Assembly: GCF_031081985.1 (NCBI RefSeq)
Contig: NZ_JARWSK010000001.1
Location: forward strand, 62,001-126,000
Source of the DNA: Komagataeibacter xylinus
Lineage (GTDB): Bacteria; Pseudomonadota; Alphaproteobacteria; Acetobacterales; Acetobacteraceae
Direction of reading: 5' to 3'
Length of the DNA: 64,000 bases
Shown here: piece after piece, positions 37,721-47,217 of the stretch
How positions within the stretch are numbered: position 1 is the stretch's first letter
How the letters are laid out: the number at the start of each line of letters is the position of its first letter
The notes under the pieces: generated by a model
Databases searched by the model: none
What the model was told of the DNA's origin: nothing
Seen by the model: the letters and a program-made list of their open reading frames with translations, nothing else
Made by a program: the position numbers and the translations under genes

Positions 37721-37743
37721 GTTATGGGCTATGGATTTATAAC
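37721..37743. promoter_or_regulatory. Candidate LysR autoregulatory site
   Basis: GTTAT and ATAAC flank 13 bases, 17-39 bases upstream of the LysR start codon, fitting the dyadic sites LTTRs use for autoregulation. A second dyad, TTGACA-N19-TGTCAA, follows at 37745-37775. The remainder of the 377-base gap up to the TonB receptor (38082) is AT-rich from about 37870 and shows no gene. Confidence 0.35.
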
Positions 37744-38081
37744 CTTGACATTAGGGACTTTTCTTTAACTGTCAACATATTGTGCCATAGCCGGTGCATA
37801 TGGAAGGTGGCGCGGCACGGTTGCTGCAGGTGCGCATTACAGGCGCGCCCGGACATGCATGCGGCAGGCCCTCTGATACTTGAGACTATTATGCAAAAAA
37901 GCAACACATCTGAAAAATAAGAGCGTTTTCAGTTATATAATTTGTCATGTGCAAGTAAGAACCAATCCGGATTCCGAACATATCAATAATTCATATGACG
38001 CCAAATCATAACGAACGCGCATCATAACATTACACATATTCATACGGAACGTTTCGGTCGAGTTTCAGGGGGGAGAGGCAT

Positions 38082-40538
38082 ATGTCAGGCCTGTCAAAGC
38101 GCAAGTTATATCTGGTGGCCGGGGTGGCATTTGGCACATTCATGCCGGTTGCGGGTGAAGCCGCGACCGCTACCGTTTCGTCGGCGCAAAAACATTACCG
38201 GATCGCTGCCGATAAAAAGGCGCCCGCCCCCCGGCAGGCCATGCCCGCAGCCCTTCAGGCATCAAGCCACCCCGAAGAAATCCATGTCGGCGGCCGTCAG
38301 ACCAATTCCGTCTTTTCCCCCAGTACGCCCCGGCACAGCACCACGCAGGTGACGGTCGTAACGGGTGCTGAACTGCTCAAGACCGGCCAGACCAATGTAC
38401 TCTCCGCGCTGGCACAGGCCAACCCTGCCATCACCACCGCAGCCCTGCCCGGTGGTGGTGCCAGTTCCTTTGTCCAGACCATGCAGCTGCGCGGCCAGTC
38501 GCCCGATGATACGCTGATCCTGGTCAACGGCCATCGCCGCCACATTGGCGCCAACTTCAACGCCAATGCGGGCACCAACTGGGGTAGTGAGCCGGCCGAT
38601 ATCTCGCTGATCCCCATTACCGCGATCGATCATATCGAAGTGGTGACCGAAGGGGCCTCCGCGCTTTACGGGCAGGATGCCATTGCGGGTGCGGTCAACA
38701 TCGTGCTCAAGCGCGATACGCATGGTGGCACCGTCAATTTCAAGAACAGCGGCTATTACGCGGGCGACGGCCAGGCGCTTGATGGCTCGGCCAGCTACGC
38801 CATGGCGCTGGGCAACAAGGGCGGCTATCTAGACCTTGCAGCACAGGTAACCCACCAGTTGCCCACCACCCGTGGCGGCGATTACTATGGCACCCTGTTC
38901 AATGACGCGCGTAACGCCACGGCGGACCGTAACGTGCAGCGTGGCCTGGGCCTGCCCAAGAGCACGCTTGAAACCCTGAGCGAAAACATGTCCGTGCCCT
39001 TGGGGCATGGGTTCAACTTCTACAGCACGTCCACCTTCTCGCACCGTCGCGCCAATGTGGCTGAAACCTATCGCGCCAATAACGGCAATGATATATGGAT
39101 CAATCCGTCGCTCTACCCCAATGGTAACCAGCCCTATATTACCATGGATCAGTACGACTTCGAGACCGATGACGGCATCCGTACGCGCAAATTCGGCTTT
39201 GCATGGGATGCGTACGTAACGTTCGGGCGTGATCAGCAGACATACGGCACCAAGGATTCCGAAAACGCTTCGCTGGCGACTGGCGGCGGATATGCATACG
39301 ACCCGACCCAGACATCCTTTTATGATGGCAAGTCGATCTCGACCGAGCTGACAACAGGGCTCAGGGGGTCACGTTCGTTCCATACCGGCCTGCTGCCCAA
39401 GGACATCAACCTGCGCTTCGGTGCGGAATACCGTCATGATACCTTCCAGATGACTGAAGGTGAGCCCAATTCGTGGAGTGGGCAGGGTGCAACCGATCAC
39501 CCCGGTAACCCGGCGCTGGCCGTATCGAACACGGACCGTGACGTGTACGAAGGTTTTGCCAACCTTGATTTCTATGTGACGAAGAAGTGGGAATGGACCC
39601 TGGGTGGCCGCGTTGCCAACTACAGCAACCTCGCAACCGTCGAGACAGGTTCGGTCGGCACGCGCTATAACTTCAACAAGCGCTGGGCCATCCGTGCCAA
39701 CATCAATTCCGGCTACCGTCCGCCAACGCTGGGTGAGATTTCGTATTTCTATTCGGCGCCCTATCCCGGTTATGTTGTGGATCAGCTTCCATCCACCAGT
39801 GCGCTAGCCAAGTCCTATGGCGCGACCACCCTGAAGGGTGAGTATTCACGCAGCTATACCATTGGTATTGATGCAAACCCTGTGGATGGTTTTCACCTGG
39901 CGGGCAACCTGTACTACATCGCCATCAATGACCGTCTGGGCAGTTCTGCGAGCTTTCCAGTCACGTCGGGTAACGTGTATGGTTTAGGTAATGTCACGTC
40001 GCTCAGTTACTATGCCAACCTATATAATACCCAGACATTTGGTGGTGACCTGACTGCCGATTACACCCTCAATACCCACCGATACGGCAAGTTCCGTTTT
40101 GCCATGGGCATCAACTTCTCGGATAACGAAATCCGTTCGAGCAAGAGCAACCTGGTCAACGAATACACCAAGGAAATGGTGCTGCACGCCGCACCGAAAA
40201 ACCGCGAGCAGATCAGCGTAAACTGGCAGTACAAGAAGTGGTCGGTCTTCGTGCAGGAAATGCGCTATGGCTCCATTACCTACATGGCGGCCCCCACGGG
40301 CCCGGGTTCCGTGCCGTTCGAGCAGAACCCGGCTTTCATTACCAACATGGAAGTTGACTACAAGCCCGTACCACGCTGGACCATTGGCATCGGTGCGAAC
40401 AACCTGGGCAACAAATACCCGACCCGTGTTTCCTCCTCCATTGCCAACACGCAGCAGGGCCTTGCCAAATACGCGTCCTATTCCCCCTACGGGTTCAATG
40501 GCGGCATGTATTATGTCAAGACGTCGCTCGATTTCTGA
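38082..40538 (+). CDS. TonB-dependent outer-membrane receptor
   Basis: An 818-residue receptor with a signal peptide (about 1-28, ending in GEAATA), a linker, a TonB-box-like EEIHVGG segment, a plug with TVVTGAELLKTGQTNVLSALAQANP, QLRGQSPDDTLILVNGHRRH and DHIEVVTEGASALYGQDAIAGAVNIVLKR, and a large barrel ending in the canonical C-terminal Phe (KTSLDF). It belongs to the broad BtuB/omp-receptor type, and the substrate is not evident. A strong GGGGGAGAGG ribosome binding site precedes the ATG. The gene is isolated, ending in two hairpins, and has no Fur-like site that I could see. Confidence 0.9.
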   Translation: MSGLSKRKLYLVAGVAFGTFMPVAGEAATATVSSAQKHYRIAADKKAPAPRQAMPAALQASSHPEEIHVGGRQTNSVFSPSTPRHSTTQVTVVTGAELLKTGQTNVLSALAQANPAITTAALPGGGASSFVQTMQLRGQSPDDTLILVNGHRRHIGANFNANAGTNWGSEPADISLIPITAIDHIEVVTEGASALYGQDAIAGAVNIVLKRDTHGGTVNFKNSGYYAGDGQALDGSASYAMALGNKGGYLDLAAQVTHQLPTTRGGDYYGTLFNDARNATADRNVQRGLGLPKSTLETLSENMSVPLGHGFNFYSTSTFSHRRANVAETYRANNGNDIWINPSLYPNGNQPYITMDQYDFETDDGIRTRKFGFAWDAYVTFGRDQQTYGTKDSENASLATGGGYAYDPTQTSFYDGKSISTELTTGLRGSRSFHTGLLPKDINLRFGAEYRHDTFQMTEGEPNSWSGQGATDHPGNPALAVSNTDRDVYEGFANLDFYVTKKWEWTLGGRVANYSNLATVETGSVGTRYNFNKRWAIRANINSGYRPPTLGEISYFYSAPYPGYVVDQLPSTSALAKSYGATTLKGEYSRSYTIGIDANPVDGFHLAGNLYYIAINDRLGSSASFPVTSGNVYGLGNVTSLSYYANLYNTQTFGGDLTADYTLNTHRYGKFRFAMGINFSDNEIRSSKSNLVNEYTKEMVLHAAPKNREQISVNWQYKKWSVFVQEMRYGSITYMAAPTGPGSVPFEQNPAFITNMEVDYKPVPRWTIGIGANNLGNKYPTRVSSSIANTQQGLAKYASYSPYGFNGGMYYVKTSLDF

Positions 40539-40578
40539 GCCAATGCGTCAGAACACAAAGAGCATCTGATACATGGCG

Positions 40579-40603
40579 GGGCAGGGGTCTCATGGCCCCT
40601 GCC
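40579..40603 (+). terminator. Hairpin after the TonB receptor
   Basis: GGCAGGGG and CCCCTGCC form an 8-bp stem 41 bases after the receptor stop. The following bases are TTGTGCG, a poor T tract, so termination probably relies on the second hairpin as well. Confidence 0.5.
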
Positions 40604-40680
40604 TTGTGCGTTGGTCCGGCAGATCCGGCCATTTGCCGGATGACGTTTGCAAGATGAACTAGAACATAAAAGCTGCTATA

Positions 40681-40708
40681 TGCCGCCTTTCAGAGGCGGC
40701 ATTTTTTT
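40681..40708 (+). terminator. Rho-independent terminator
   Basis: A TGCCGCC/GGCGGCA stem with a short loop is followed directly by seven T residues. A classical terminator for plus-strand transcripts, about 140 bases after the TonB receptor stop. Confidence 0.8.
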
Positions 40709-40830
40709 GAGCGGAACAGCATGTTTCAAAGGCAGCTTTTGCATTCCTGAGCAGTCAGATTCCCAAAACCTGAGCATATCCGTTGTGGCCACGCGGCTTT
40801 TGGTGTTCAGACGATCTTTGTGGGACAGGT

Positions 40831-40910
40831 AAGAAAGTTTTTGGTGAAGCTTTTTTCAAAAAGCTTCAAGGAACGCCGTCTTTTTAAAAAAAGGCGGTAC
40901 CCAAAACTTT
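40831..40910 (+). repeat. Dispersed intergenic hairpin repeat, copy 3
   Basis: The core AAGTTTTTGGTGAAGC with the GAAGCTTTTTT/AAAAAGCTTC hairpin is followed by a second hairpin, CGCCGTCTTTTT/AAAAAGGCGG, then ACCCAAAACTTTTA. The double-hairpin arrangement matches copy 4 at 47102-47217. Confidence 0.85.
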
Positions 40911-40964
40911 TATCATTTTTATCAATGAGTGGTTTTTTAACAGTTTTTTAAGGGCTTACGCGCA

Positions 40965-41155
40965 GCCCTGCGGCCAGCTTGCATGGGCCACCATCAGCGC
41001 GGCGTGTTACGCCCCGACATCCGGTAGGCAATAATGCCTACGGCATTGGCAACCGCCGAGATCAGCGCAGACAGATGCCCGAAGGGGAGCGCACGCAGGC
41101 CAGGCCGCAGCACAATCAGCACGCCAATAAAACCCACGATGACCAAAAGCCACCA
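40965..41155 (-). pseudogene. Internally deleted fragment of the DMT transporter gene
   Basis: The minus strand encodes GVLIVLRPGLRALPFGHLSALISAVANAVGIIAYRMSGRNTPR, nearly identical to the central part of the DMT transporter at 5878-6813. The DNA then jumps to the segment for QPCGPQG.../MVAHASWP, skipping about 65 bases, and both gene ends are missing. It is a decayed duplicate. The rest of the 40539-41272 gap contains two terminators, repeat copy 3 and unrecognised sequence (41160-41272). Confidence 0.85.
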
Positions 41156-41272
41156 GACGACAAAATTGTCGCCGTGCCGGATGCGGCCATCGGGTTCAAG
41201 GCCAGGGTCACCTGCCCCGTCGGGAAGCATGATGATTATTCCCCATGGCCTGGCCGGGCTGGCAAGCAGGGG

Positions 41273-42214
41273 TCATCGTGCCGCGCGACGGATCGCCTGT
41301 GGCGGCAACCCGAACACCCGCACGAATGCCCGCCGCATGCGCTCGGGGTCATGAAATCCCGTGGTGATGGCGATAGCCTCGATTGGCATTGTGGAATGCA
41401 CGATCCGTTCATGCGCGGCCTCTACGCGCAGCCGTTCAACCGCCTTTGCCGGACTGGTTCCGACAGCGGCCTGAAAGGCGCGGGAAAAATGGCGCGGGCT
41501 CATGGCCATCCGCCCTGCCAGCACCTCTATGGTCAGGCGTTGCGACAGGTGGGCCCGTATCCAGCCCAGAAGGGCATCAAACCGCGCGCCGCCCCCTTCC
41601 ATGTCCAGCAGGGCTGAAAACTGTGATTGCCCGCCCGGGCGGCGATAAAACACAACCATCTGCCGTGCTGTCTGGCGGGCAACATCTTCCCCATGGTCCT
41701 GGGTTATCAGTGCCAGGGCAAGGTCAATGCCCGCACTGATGCCAGCCGAGGTCCAGACAGGCCCGTCATGGATGAAGATGGCATCAGGCTCGAGGCTGAT
41801 ATCGGCAAACATATGGCTGAATTTCTGCGCCTGCTGCCAATGCGTGGTCACGCGCCGCCCCTGCAGCAGCCCTGCTGCGGCCAGCATGAATGCGCCGGAG
41901 CACACACTGCACATGCGGCGCGTGCGGCTGCCGTGGTGTTGAAGGAAGGCACGCAGGTCAGCGCAGTGCATGGCCGTGCCGTGGCCTTCGCCGCCAACGG
42001 TAATGAGGGTGTCAAACATGTCTGCCGCATCGAGCGGTAGGGTCTGCACGGCAATTTTGGCAGAGGAGAGCACCAGCCCGCCATGGCGCGACAGCATTCT
42101 GAGCGCGTAGTCCTGCCCGCTGATACGCCCGGCAAGTTCGAATGCCGTGGCAGGCCCGGCAGCGTCGAGCAACTGGAAATCGGGATAGAGCACAAAGCCG
42201 ATGGAGCGTGTCAT
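41273..42214 (-). CDS. GlxA-family transcriptional regulator (DJ-1/PfpI plus AraC HTH)
   Basis: A 313-residue protein. Residues about 1-190 are a DJ-1/PfpI amidotransferase-like domain (IGFVLYPDFQLLDAAGP at the start, the CSVCSGAFMLAAAGLL nucleophile elbow, HWQQAQKF). Residues about 210-313 carry two AraC-type helix-turn-helix motifs (LAGRMAMSPRHFSRAFQ and IAITTGFHDPERMRRAF). Such regulators often control catabolic genes and sense a small molecule through the N-terminal domain. It is divergent from a DUF1348 gene 96 bases away, a plausible target. Confidence 0.9.
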   Translation of the reverse strand: MTRSIGFVLYPDFQLLDAAGPATAFELAGRISGQDYALRMLSRHGGLVLSSAKIAVQTLPLDAADMFDTLITVGGEGHGTAMHCADLRAFLQHHGSRTRRMCSVCSGAFMLAAAGLLQGRRVTTHWQQAQKFSHMFADISLEPDAIFIHDGPVWTSAGISAGIDLALALITQDHGEDVARQTARQMVVFYRRPGGQSQFSALLDMEGGGARFDALLGWIRAHLSQRLTIEVLAGRMAMSPRHFSRAFQAAVGTSPAKAVERLRVEAAHERIVHSTMPIEAIAITTGFHDPERMRRAFVRVFGLPPQAIRRAAR

Positions 42215-42310
42215 GGCCTGAAATGAGGGATCATTGTCATTTCGTCAATGCGGTTCAGGAACCACACTCATCCCACACGCTTGTTTTATGTTGAATACAG
42301 GAGTTTTTGC

Positions 42311-42775
42311 ATGTCCCGTCCTCTCCTGCCGCCGTTTGATGCACAGACCGCCGCCCTCAAGGTCCGCCTTGCTGAAGATGCCTGGAACACCCAGGACCCC
42401 ACGCATGTGGCCCAAGCCTATACGCCAGACAGCCAGTGGCGCAACCGCACGGAATTCATCCATGGGCGTGAGGACATCATCGCGTTCCTGACCCGCAAAT
42501 GGAGCCGGGAACACGAGTACCGCCTGATCAAGGAACTCTGGGGGTTTCGCAATAATCGCATGGCTGTCCGCTTCGCCTATGAGTGGCATGATGCCACGGG
42601 CGCATGGTTTCGCTCCTATGGCAACGAGTTGTGGGAATTCGATGCAAACGGCCTGATGCGTACCCGCTTCGCGTCAATCAATGACCTGCCGATTACGGCG
42701 CCCGACCGGCTGTTTCACTGGCCACGCGGTCGCCGCCCGGATGACCATCCGGGGCTTTCCGCTCTGGGGCTGTAA
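42311..42775 (+). CDS. DUF1348 (SnoaL/NTF2-like) protein
   Basis: A 154-residue protein beginning [10 protein letters not shown] with the DUF1348 pattern: [61 protein letters not shown] and [12 protein letters not shown]2-like fold, function unknown. CAGGAG seven bases upstream fixes the start at 42311 rather than the in-frame ATG at 42248. It is divergent from the GlxA-type regulator, which may control it. Confidence 0.9.
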   Translation: MSRPLLPPFDAQTAALKVRLAEDAWNTQDPTHVAQAYTPDSQWRNRTEFIHGREDIIAFLTRKWSREHEYRLIKELWGFRNNRMAVRFAYEWHDATGAWFRSYGNELWEFDANGLMRTRFASINDLPITAPDRLFHWPRGRRPDDHPGLSALGL

Positions 42776-42957
42776 CCCCTGTCACAGGCTGCCCGTCCGG
42801 ATCAAAGGCCGGTTCGCTGATGCCCGCACGGTCGGGCCCGGCGTCATATTGTGCCTTCTGTCGGTCCGCGTTCAGGTTCACGTCAGCTTCGCGCCCTAAA
42901 CCTGTCCTGACCGGTGCCCGGCACCATTGATCGACAGAGGGAGCCTGACAGGCCATC

Positions 42958-43434
42958 ATGCGCGTAAAGCTACGTTATCTCCCGGTTCTGCTGGCTTCCT
43001 TCGTGGCGTGGGCATGGACCGTGCCTGCAGCCGCGAAGACGGACCTGGTCTGCACAGGGCAGGCTGCGGGCATCAGGCTGCATGTCGATGGATTGTATGG
43101 CGGTTATCCCCATTCCGTCCTGCGCCAGGCGGTCTTGCGCAGCGTAGCCTGCCCTACGGGGCCAGATGTAAATGCGGCCTTTCTCAAGATCGCGCAGCCT
43201 GCCCCGCACCTGCGGGTATCGGTGATCCGCCCCATCGGGCAGGGGCAGCAGGGGTCGATTTCGGTCATGCTGTTCTCGCGCGGGCAGTTCGTGATCGGTG
43301 AGCGGATGGGCCTGTCCGTCCTGTCGCACAGCCAGTCGCCCTTTGTGGTTTCAAACGACATCAACCTCGCCACCCAGCGCATGTGGGATGATCTGGCCGC
43401 CCGCATGAAGGCAGGCGGCCCGGTTGTTCCATGA
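42958..43434 (+). CDS. Secreted hypothetical protein
   Basis: A 158-residue protein with a clear Sec signal peptide (about 1-26: charged start, hydrophobic LPVLLASFVAWAW, cleavage after PAAA). The mature part has two Cys residues and no family I recognise. It lies just upstream of the broken RND pump gene of the second metal-efflux module, so it could be a periplasmic accessory protein of that module; this is a positional guess. Confidence 0.7.
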   Translation: MRVKLRYLPVLLASFVAWAWTVPAAAKTDLVCTGQAAGIRLHVDGLYGGYPHSVLRQAVLRSVACPTGPDVNAAFLKIAQPAPHLRVSVIRPIGQGQQGSISVMLFSRGQFVIGERMGLSVLSHSQSPFVVSNDINLATQRMWDDLAARMKAGGPVVP

Positions 43435-43455
43435 AGGCTGGCCCTGCATGCGCCC

Positions 43456-43921
<466 letters not shown>

Positions 43922-43922
<1 letters not shown>

Positions 43923-44593
43923 TGCGTATCCTCATTGTGGAAGACGAGGCCGATCTGGGGGCTGCGGTGCTTGAGCGCGTGCGGCAGGCAGGCCATGCGG
44001 TGGACTGGTCTGCCACCATCAAGGAGGCCCGCGCCGCTTTGGCGGCGGTGGCCTATGACTTCATGCTGCTCGATCTTGGCCTGCCTGATGGGAACGGGCG
44101 CGACCTGCTGCGCACGGTCAGGGCGCGCGGCCTTGACATTGCCGTGCTCATCACCACCGCCGAGGACCAGATCAGCGACCGCATTGCAGGCTTGTCGGAT
44201 GGGGCGGATGACTATATCGTCAAACCCTACGACCTTGATGAACTTGTGGCCCGTATCACCGCCATCGCCCGGCGTTTCGCGCCGCGCCAGCATGCGCTGC
44301 CCGTGCGGGTGGGCGATGTTGCGATTGACCGGCAGAACCGCGTGGTGCGGCGCCATGGCGCACCGCTTGAACTGACAGCGCGGGAATGGGCCATCATGGA
44401 ACTGCTGTCGCGCAGGCCGGGCATGATCCACTCGCGCAGCCAGATCGAGACGGCCCTGTATTCGTTTGGCGATGACGTGGAGAGCAATACGATCGAGGTG
44501 TTCATCAGCCGCCTGCGCAAGAAGGTGGGCAACGCGGCCATCCGCACCGTTCGGGGGCGCGGATACTGCCTGGCTGTGGGAACGCCAGTATGA
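43922..44593 (+). CDS. OmpR/CusR-type response regulator (second copy)
   Basis: 223 residues, receiver domain with Asp51 (LLDLGLPDG) and Lys101 (VKPYD), then a winged-helix domain ending RTVRGRGYCL. Its ATG overlaps the stop of the RND pump remnant (TGATG). The gene is strongly similar to the regulator at 156-827 and overlaps the downstream kinase by four bases. A longer open frame reaches back to 43721 but that part is a shadow of the pump remnant. Confidence 0.92.
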
Positions 44594-45936
44594 AAAGCTG
44601 GAGCCTCGCCAACCGTATCATCAGCAGCGTGCTGGCGGTTGTCATCATCAGCCTTCTCGCACTTGGCGTCGCCATCGGGTTTTTCACCCACCATGAAATG
44701 ATCGAGCGGCTGGACAACTCGCTGCAGGAGGTGTCCGAGCGGTTGCAGAGCGCGGTCGTCACCCAGCTTCATGCGGCCCCTACCGGCACGGTTGCGGTGG
44801 TGCCGGGGGCGGGGGCATGGGCGCTGGCCTATCAGATCGTGGATGCCGGGGGCCATGTGGTGCTGCGCTCGCAAAATGCGCCGGTAGCGGCTTTTGTATG
44901 GCCCGCGCAGGCAGGCTTTGCCGATACGCAGCACTTTCGTGTTTATGTGGCGGGGCCCGATGCCACATCCTACCGGGTGATGATTGGCGAGCCGATGCGC
45001 CACCGGCATGGGGCAATCCGGCGGGCCATGATCATCCACCTCCTGCCCATTCCCATCTTCATACCGGTTATCTGGCTGCTGGTGCGCCTGACGGTGCGCC
45101 GCGCGTTGCAGCCGCTCGACCGGCTTACTGTCGAGATGCAGTCACGCGGCAGCGGCAACCTGCGCCCCGTGCCCCCGCTTGACCTGCCGGTGGAACTCAT
45201 TTCCATCCAGACATCGCTCAACACCTTGCTGCACCGCCTGGAAAAGGCGCTGGCCACCGAGCGCGCCTTCGCGGCAAGTGCCGCGCACGAACTGCGCAAC
45301 CCCATTGCAGGGCTGCAGGCACAGATACAGATGCTTGAAGCCAGCCTGGCGCCGGGTTCGGCCATGACAGCGCGCGTGCAGGTCATTGCCGGGCGCACCC
45401 GGCAACTGGGGCGGACGGTGGAAAAGCTGTTGCAGTTTTCAAGGGCCATGTCCGGCGTGGCGTTCCGGCGTGAGCGTTTTGACCTGCTGGCCGTGCTTTA
45501 TATTCTGCTTGATGACATGGACAATGCTGCAAAAGGTATGCATCGCGTGGAGATCGATGTGGGCGATGCCCAAAGCATCTTTGTCCATGGCGACATGGAT
45601 GCCACCGGCATCCTGCTGCGGAACCTGATTGAAAACGCCCTGCTGCATAGCACGGGGGCGGATTGCGTACGCATCAGCCTGCGCGATGACGGCACGGTGG
45701 ACATTGCCAATGATTGCCCGCCCTTGCCGGGGCCTGTCCTGACGCGCCTGACCAGCCCGTTCGTGCGCGGTTCAACCACGACGCAGGGCAGTGGCCTCGG
45801 CCTTGCCATTGCCAGTAACATTGCCGGACAGATGGATGCCGAACTGCATATTGTCTCTCCGCTGCCGCAACGGGAGCGGGGCTTCCTCATTTCCGTTCGT
45901 TTTCCCGATGCCACGATTGTGAAAGGCGAGGCGTGA
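44590..45936 (+). CDS. Membrane sensor histidine kinase (second copy)
   Basis: 448 residues with two membrane segments (about 10-33 and 148-170), a periplasmic sensor loop, HAMP, HisKA with His233 (AAHELRNP), N box (NLIENALLHS) and G2 box (GSGLGLAIA). Same architecture as the kinase at 824-2161. The cytoplasmic catalytic parts are very similar between the two, while the periplasmic loops differ more, consistent with different ligands. It remains intact although the neighbouring pump is broken. Confidence 0.92.
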   Translation: MKSWSLANRIISSVLAVVIISLLALGVAIGFFTHHEMIERLDNSLQEVSERLQSAVVTQLHAAPTGTVAVVPGAGAWALAYQIVDAGGHVVLRSQNAPVAAFVWPAQAGFADTQHFRVYVAGPDATSYRVMIGEPMRHRHGAIRRAMIIHLLPIPIFIPVIWLLVRLTVRRALQPLDRLTVEMQSRGSGNLRPVPPLDLPVELISIQTSLNTLLHRLEKALATERAFAASAAHELRNPIAGLQAQIQMLEASLAPGSAMTARVQVIAGRTRQLGRTVEKLLQFSRAMSGVAFRRERFDLLAVLYILLDDMDNAAKGMHRVEIDVGDAQSIFVHGDMDATGILLRNLIENALLHSTGADCVRISLRDDGTVDIANDCPPLPGPVLTRLTSPFVRGSTTTQGSGLGLAIASNIAGQMDAELHIVSPLPQRERGFLISVRFPDATIVKGEA

Positions 45937-45977
45937 AGCTCGTGGCAGGCAGGACCGGGCTTTTGATGCGCGATATA

Positions 45978-45999
45978 ATAATGCAATCCATTATCATTA
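45978..45999. promoter_or_regulatory. Possible Fur-like site
   Basis: TAATGCAATCCATTATCATTA contains one good Fur half-site (ATTATCA) and a weak partner (TGCAATC). It ends 17 bases before a small ORF start. Only one half is convincing. Confidence 0.3.
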
Positions 46000-46015
46000 A
46001 CCCGATAAGGTGGGT

Positions 46016-46174
46016 ATGAAACGTGACCGCGTGAGCTTTGAAATGAGCCTTCGCGCCGCTGGCGAGGGAGGCTATGGCCCGGCGGTTTTCATGGTTGCGG
46101 CGCGGGTTGCGGACCAGCCCGGCAGGACAGCATTGAAAAAGCTGTTGAACCCGCGCGGAGCCAACGCGATATGA
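46016..46174 (+). CDS. Small hypothetical ORF (52 aa)
   Basis: An ORF beginning MKRDRVSFEMSLRAAGEGG with AAGGTGGG just upstream of the ATG. It lies in the 307-base gap between the second kinase and an SDR gene, after a Fur-like sequence. It resembles no family I know; the composition is compatible with coding. It may be a small iron- or metal-regulated protein or a chance ORF. Confidence 0.35.
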   Translation: MKRDRVSFEMSLRAAGEGGYGPAVFMVAARVADQPGRTALKKLLNPRGANAI

Positions 46175-46243
46175 TGGGAGCCATGAAGCGGCACGCACGG
46201 CCATGCCGTGCTGCCAAATGCATGAACGGAGAAAGCACGGCAC

Positions 46244-47044
46244 ATGACAGACAGCAAACGCTTTGGCGGCAGGGTCACGCTGGTAACAGGGGCTGCGGGT
46301 AATATCGGCCTGGCCACGGCGCAGCGCCTGGCGGCATCAGGCTCGGCCATCGCCCTGCTTGACCTTGCGGGCGACAAGCTTGACGAGGCCGTGCGCACGG
46401 TGGCGGCTGCCGGGGTGACGGCACGCGGCTATGGCTGTGACGTGACGGATGCGGCGGGCGTGCAGGCGGTGGTGGACCGGGTGGCGGCTGATTTTGGCCA
46501 GATCGACTTCCTGTTCAACAATGCGGGCTATCAGGGGGCCTTCGCGCCGGTGCAGGATTACCCGGTGGAGGATTTTGCCCGCGTCATGACCATCAATGTG
46601 TGTGGCGCGTTTCATGTGCTGCGCGCAGTCTCGCGCCATATGGTCGCGCGCAAATTTGGCCGCATCGTGAACACCGCCAGCATGGCGGGGGTAGGTGGGC
46701 CGCCGAACATGGCGGCTTACGGGGCCTCGAAATTCGCCATTGTCGGTCTGACCCAGACAGCATTGAAAGATCTGGCGCCTTACAATATACGTGTCAATGC
46801 CATCAGCCCGGCCTTCATGGGCCCCGGCTTCATGTGGGACCGGCAGGTGGAACTGCAGGCCAAGGCGGGCAGCCAGTATTTCTCGACCGACCCCAAGGTC
46901 GTGGCCGAGCAGATGATCAATTCCGTGCCGATGCGCCGCTATGGCGACATAAAGGAAATTCCCGGCGTGGTGGAATTCCTGCTTGGTGATGATTCCAGCT
47001 ACATGACCGGCGTCAACCTGCCAATTGCAGGCGGCATCCTGTAA
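46244..47044 (+). CDS. Short-chain dehydrogenase/reductase
   Basis: A 266-residue SDR with TGAAGNIGLATAQRLAASG (cofactor site), FLFNNAGYQGAF, VNTASMAGVGG (Ser), YGASK (Tyr/Lys) and VNAISPAFMGPG. The acidic residue after the glycine-rich strand (LLDLAG) suggests NAD preference. It stands alone, ending in a strong terminator 12 bases downstream. Alcohol or polyol oxidation is likely at the family level; the substrate is unknown. Confidence 0.9.
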   Translation: MTDSKRFGGRVTLVTGAAGNIGLATAQRLAASGSAIALLDLAGDKLDEAVRTVAAAGVTARGYGCDVTDAAGVQAVVDRVAADFGQIDFLFNNAGYQGAFAPVQDYPVEDFARVMTINVCGAFHVLRAVSRHMVARKFGRIVNTASMAGVGGPPNMAAYGASKFAIVGLTQTALKDLAPYNIRVNAISPAFMGPGFMWDRQVELQAKAGSQYFSTDPKVVAEQMINSVPMRRYGDIKEIPGVVEFLLGDDSSYMTGVNLPIAGGIL

Positions 47045-47056
47045 AACCAGCGCAAT

Positions 47057-47093
47057 AAAAATGCAGCCTTTTTTATTTAAAGGCTGCATTTTT
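47057..47093 (+). terminator. Rho-independent terminator of the SDR gene
   Basis: A perfect 15-bp stem with a 7-base loop (AAAAATGCAGCCTTT and AAAGGCTGCATTTTT) directly follows the SDR stop. The T-rich right arm supplies the U tract; the A-rich left arm makes it potentially bidirectional. Confidence 0.9.
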
Positions 47094-47101
47094 ATAGACT
47101 A

Positions 47102-47217
47102 TTTGAAAAGTCGGCCCAAAAAATATCCAGAAATCATAAAGAAGTTTTTGGTGAAGCTTTTTTCAAAAAGCTTCAAAGAACGCCGCCTTTTTGAAAAAAG
47201 GCAGCACCCAAAAATTT
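47102..47217 (+). repeat. Dispersed intergenic hairpin repeat, copy 4 (longest)
   Basis: The fullest copy: TTGAAAAGTCGGCCC, ATCCAGAAATCAT, AAGTTTTTGGTGAAGC, the GAAGCTTTTTT/AAAAAGCTTC hairpin, then CGCCGCCTTTTT/AAAAAAGGCAGC and ACCCAAAAATTTT. It ends directly at the stop codon of ppk2 on the other strand and probably serves as the terminator of that gene. Confidence 0.88.

Noticed and set aside
38082-40538. Considered a second siderophore receptor under Fur control
   Set aside because: No Fur-like site was visible upstream and the plug belongs to the broad BtuB-like type, so only a generic receptor call is supported.
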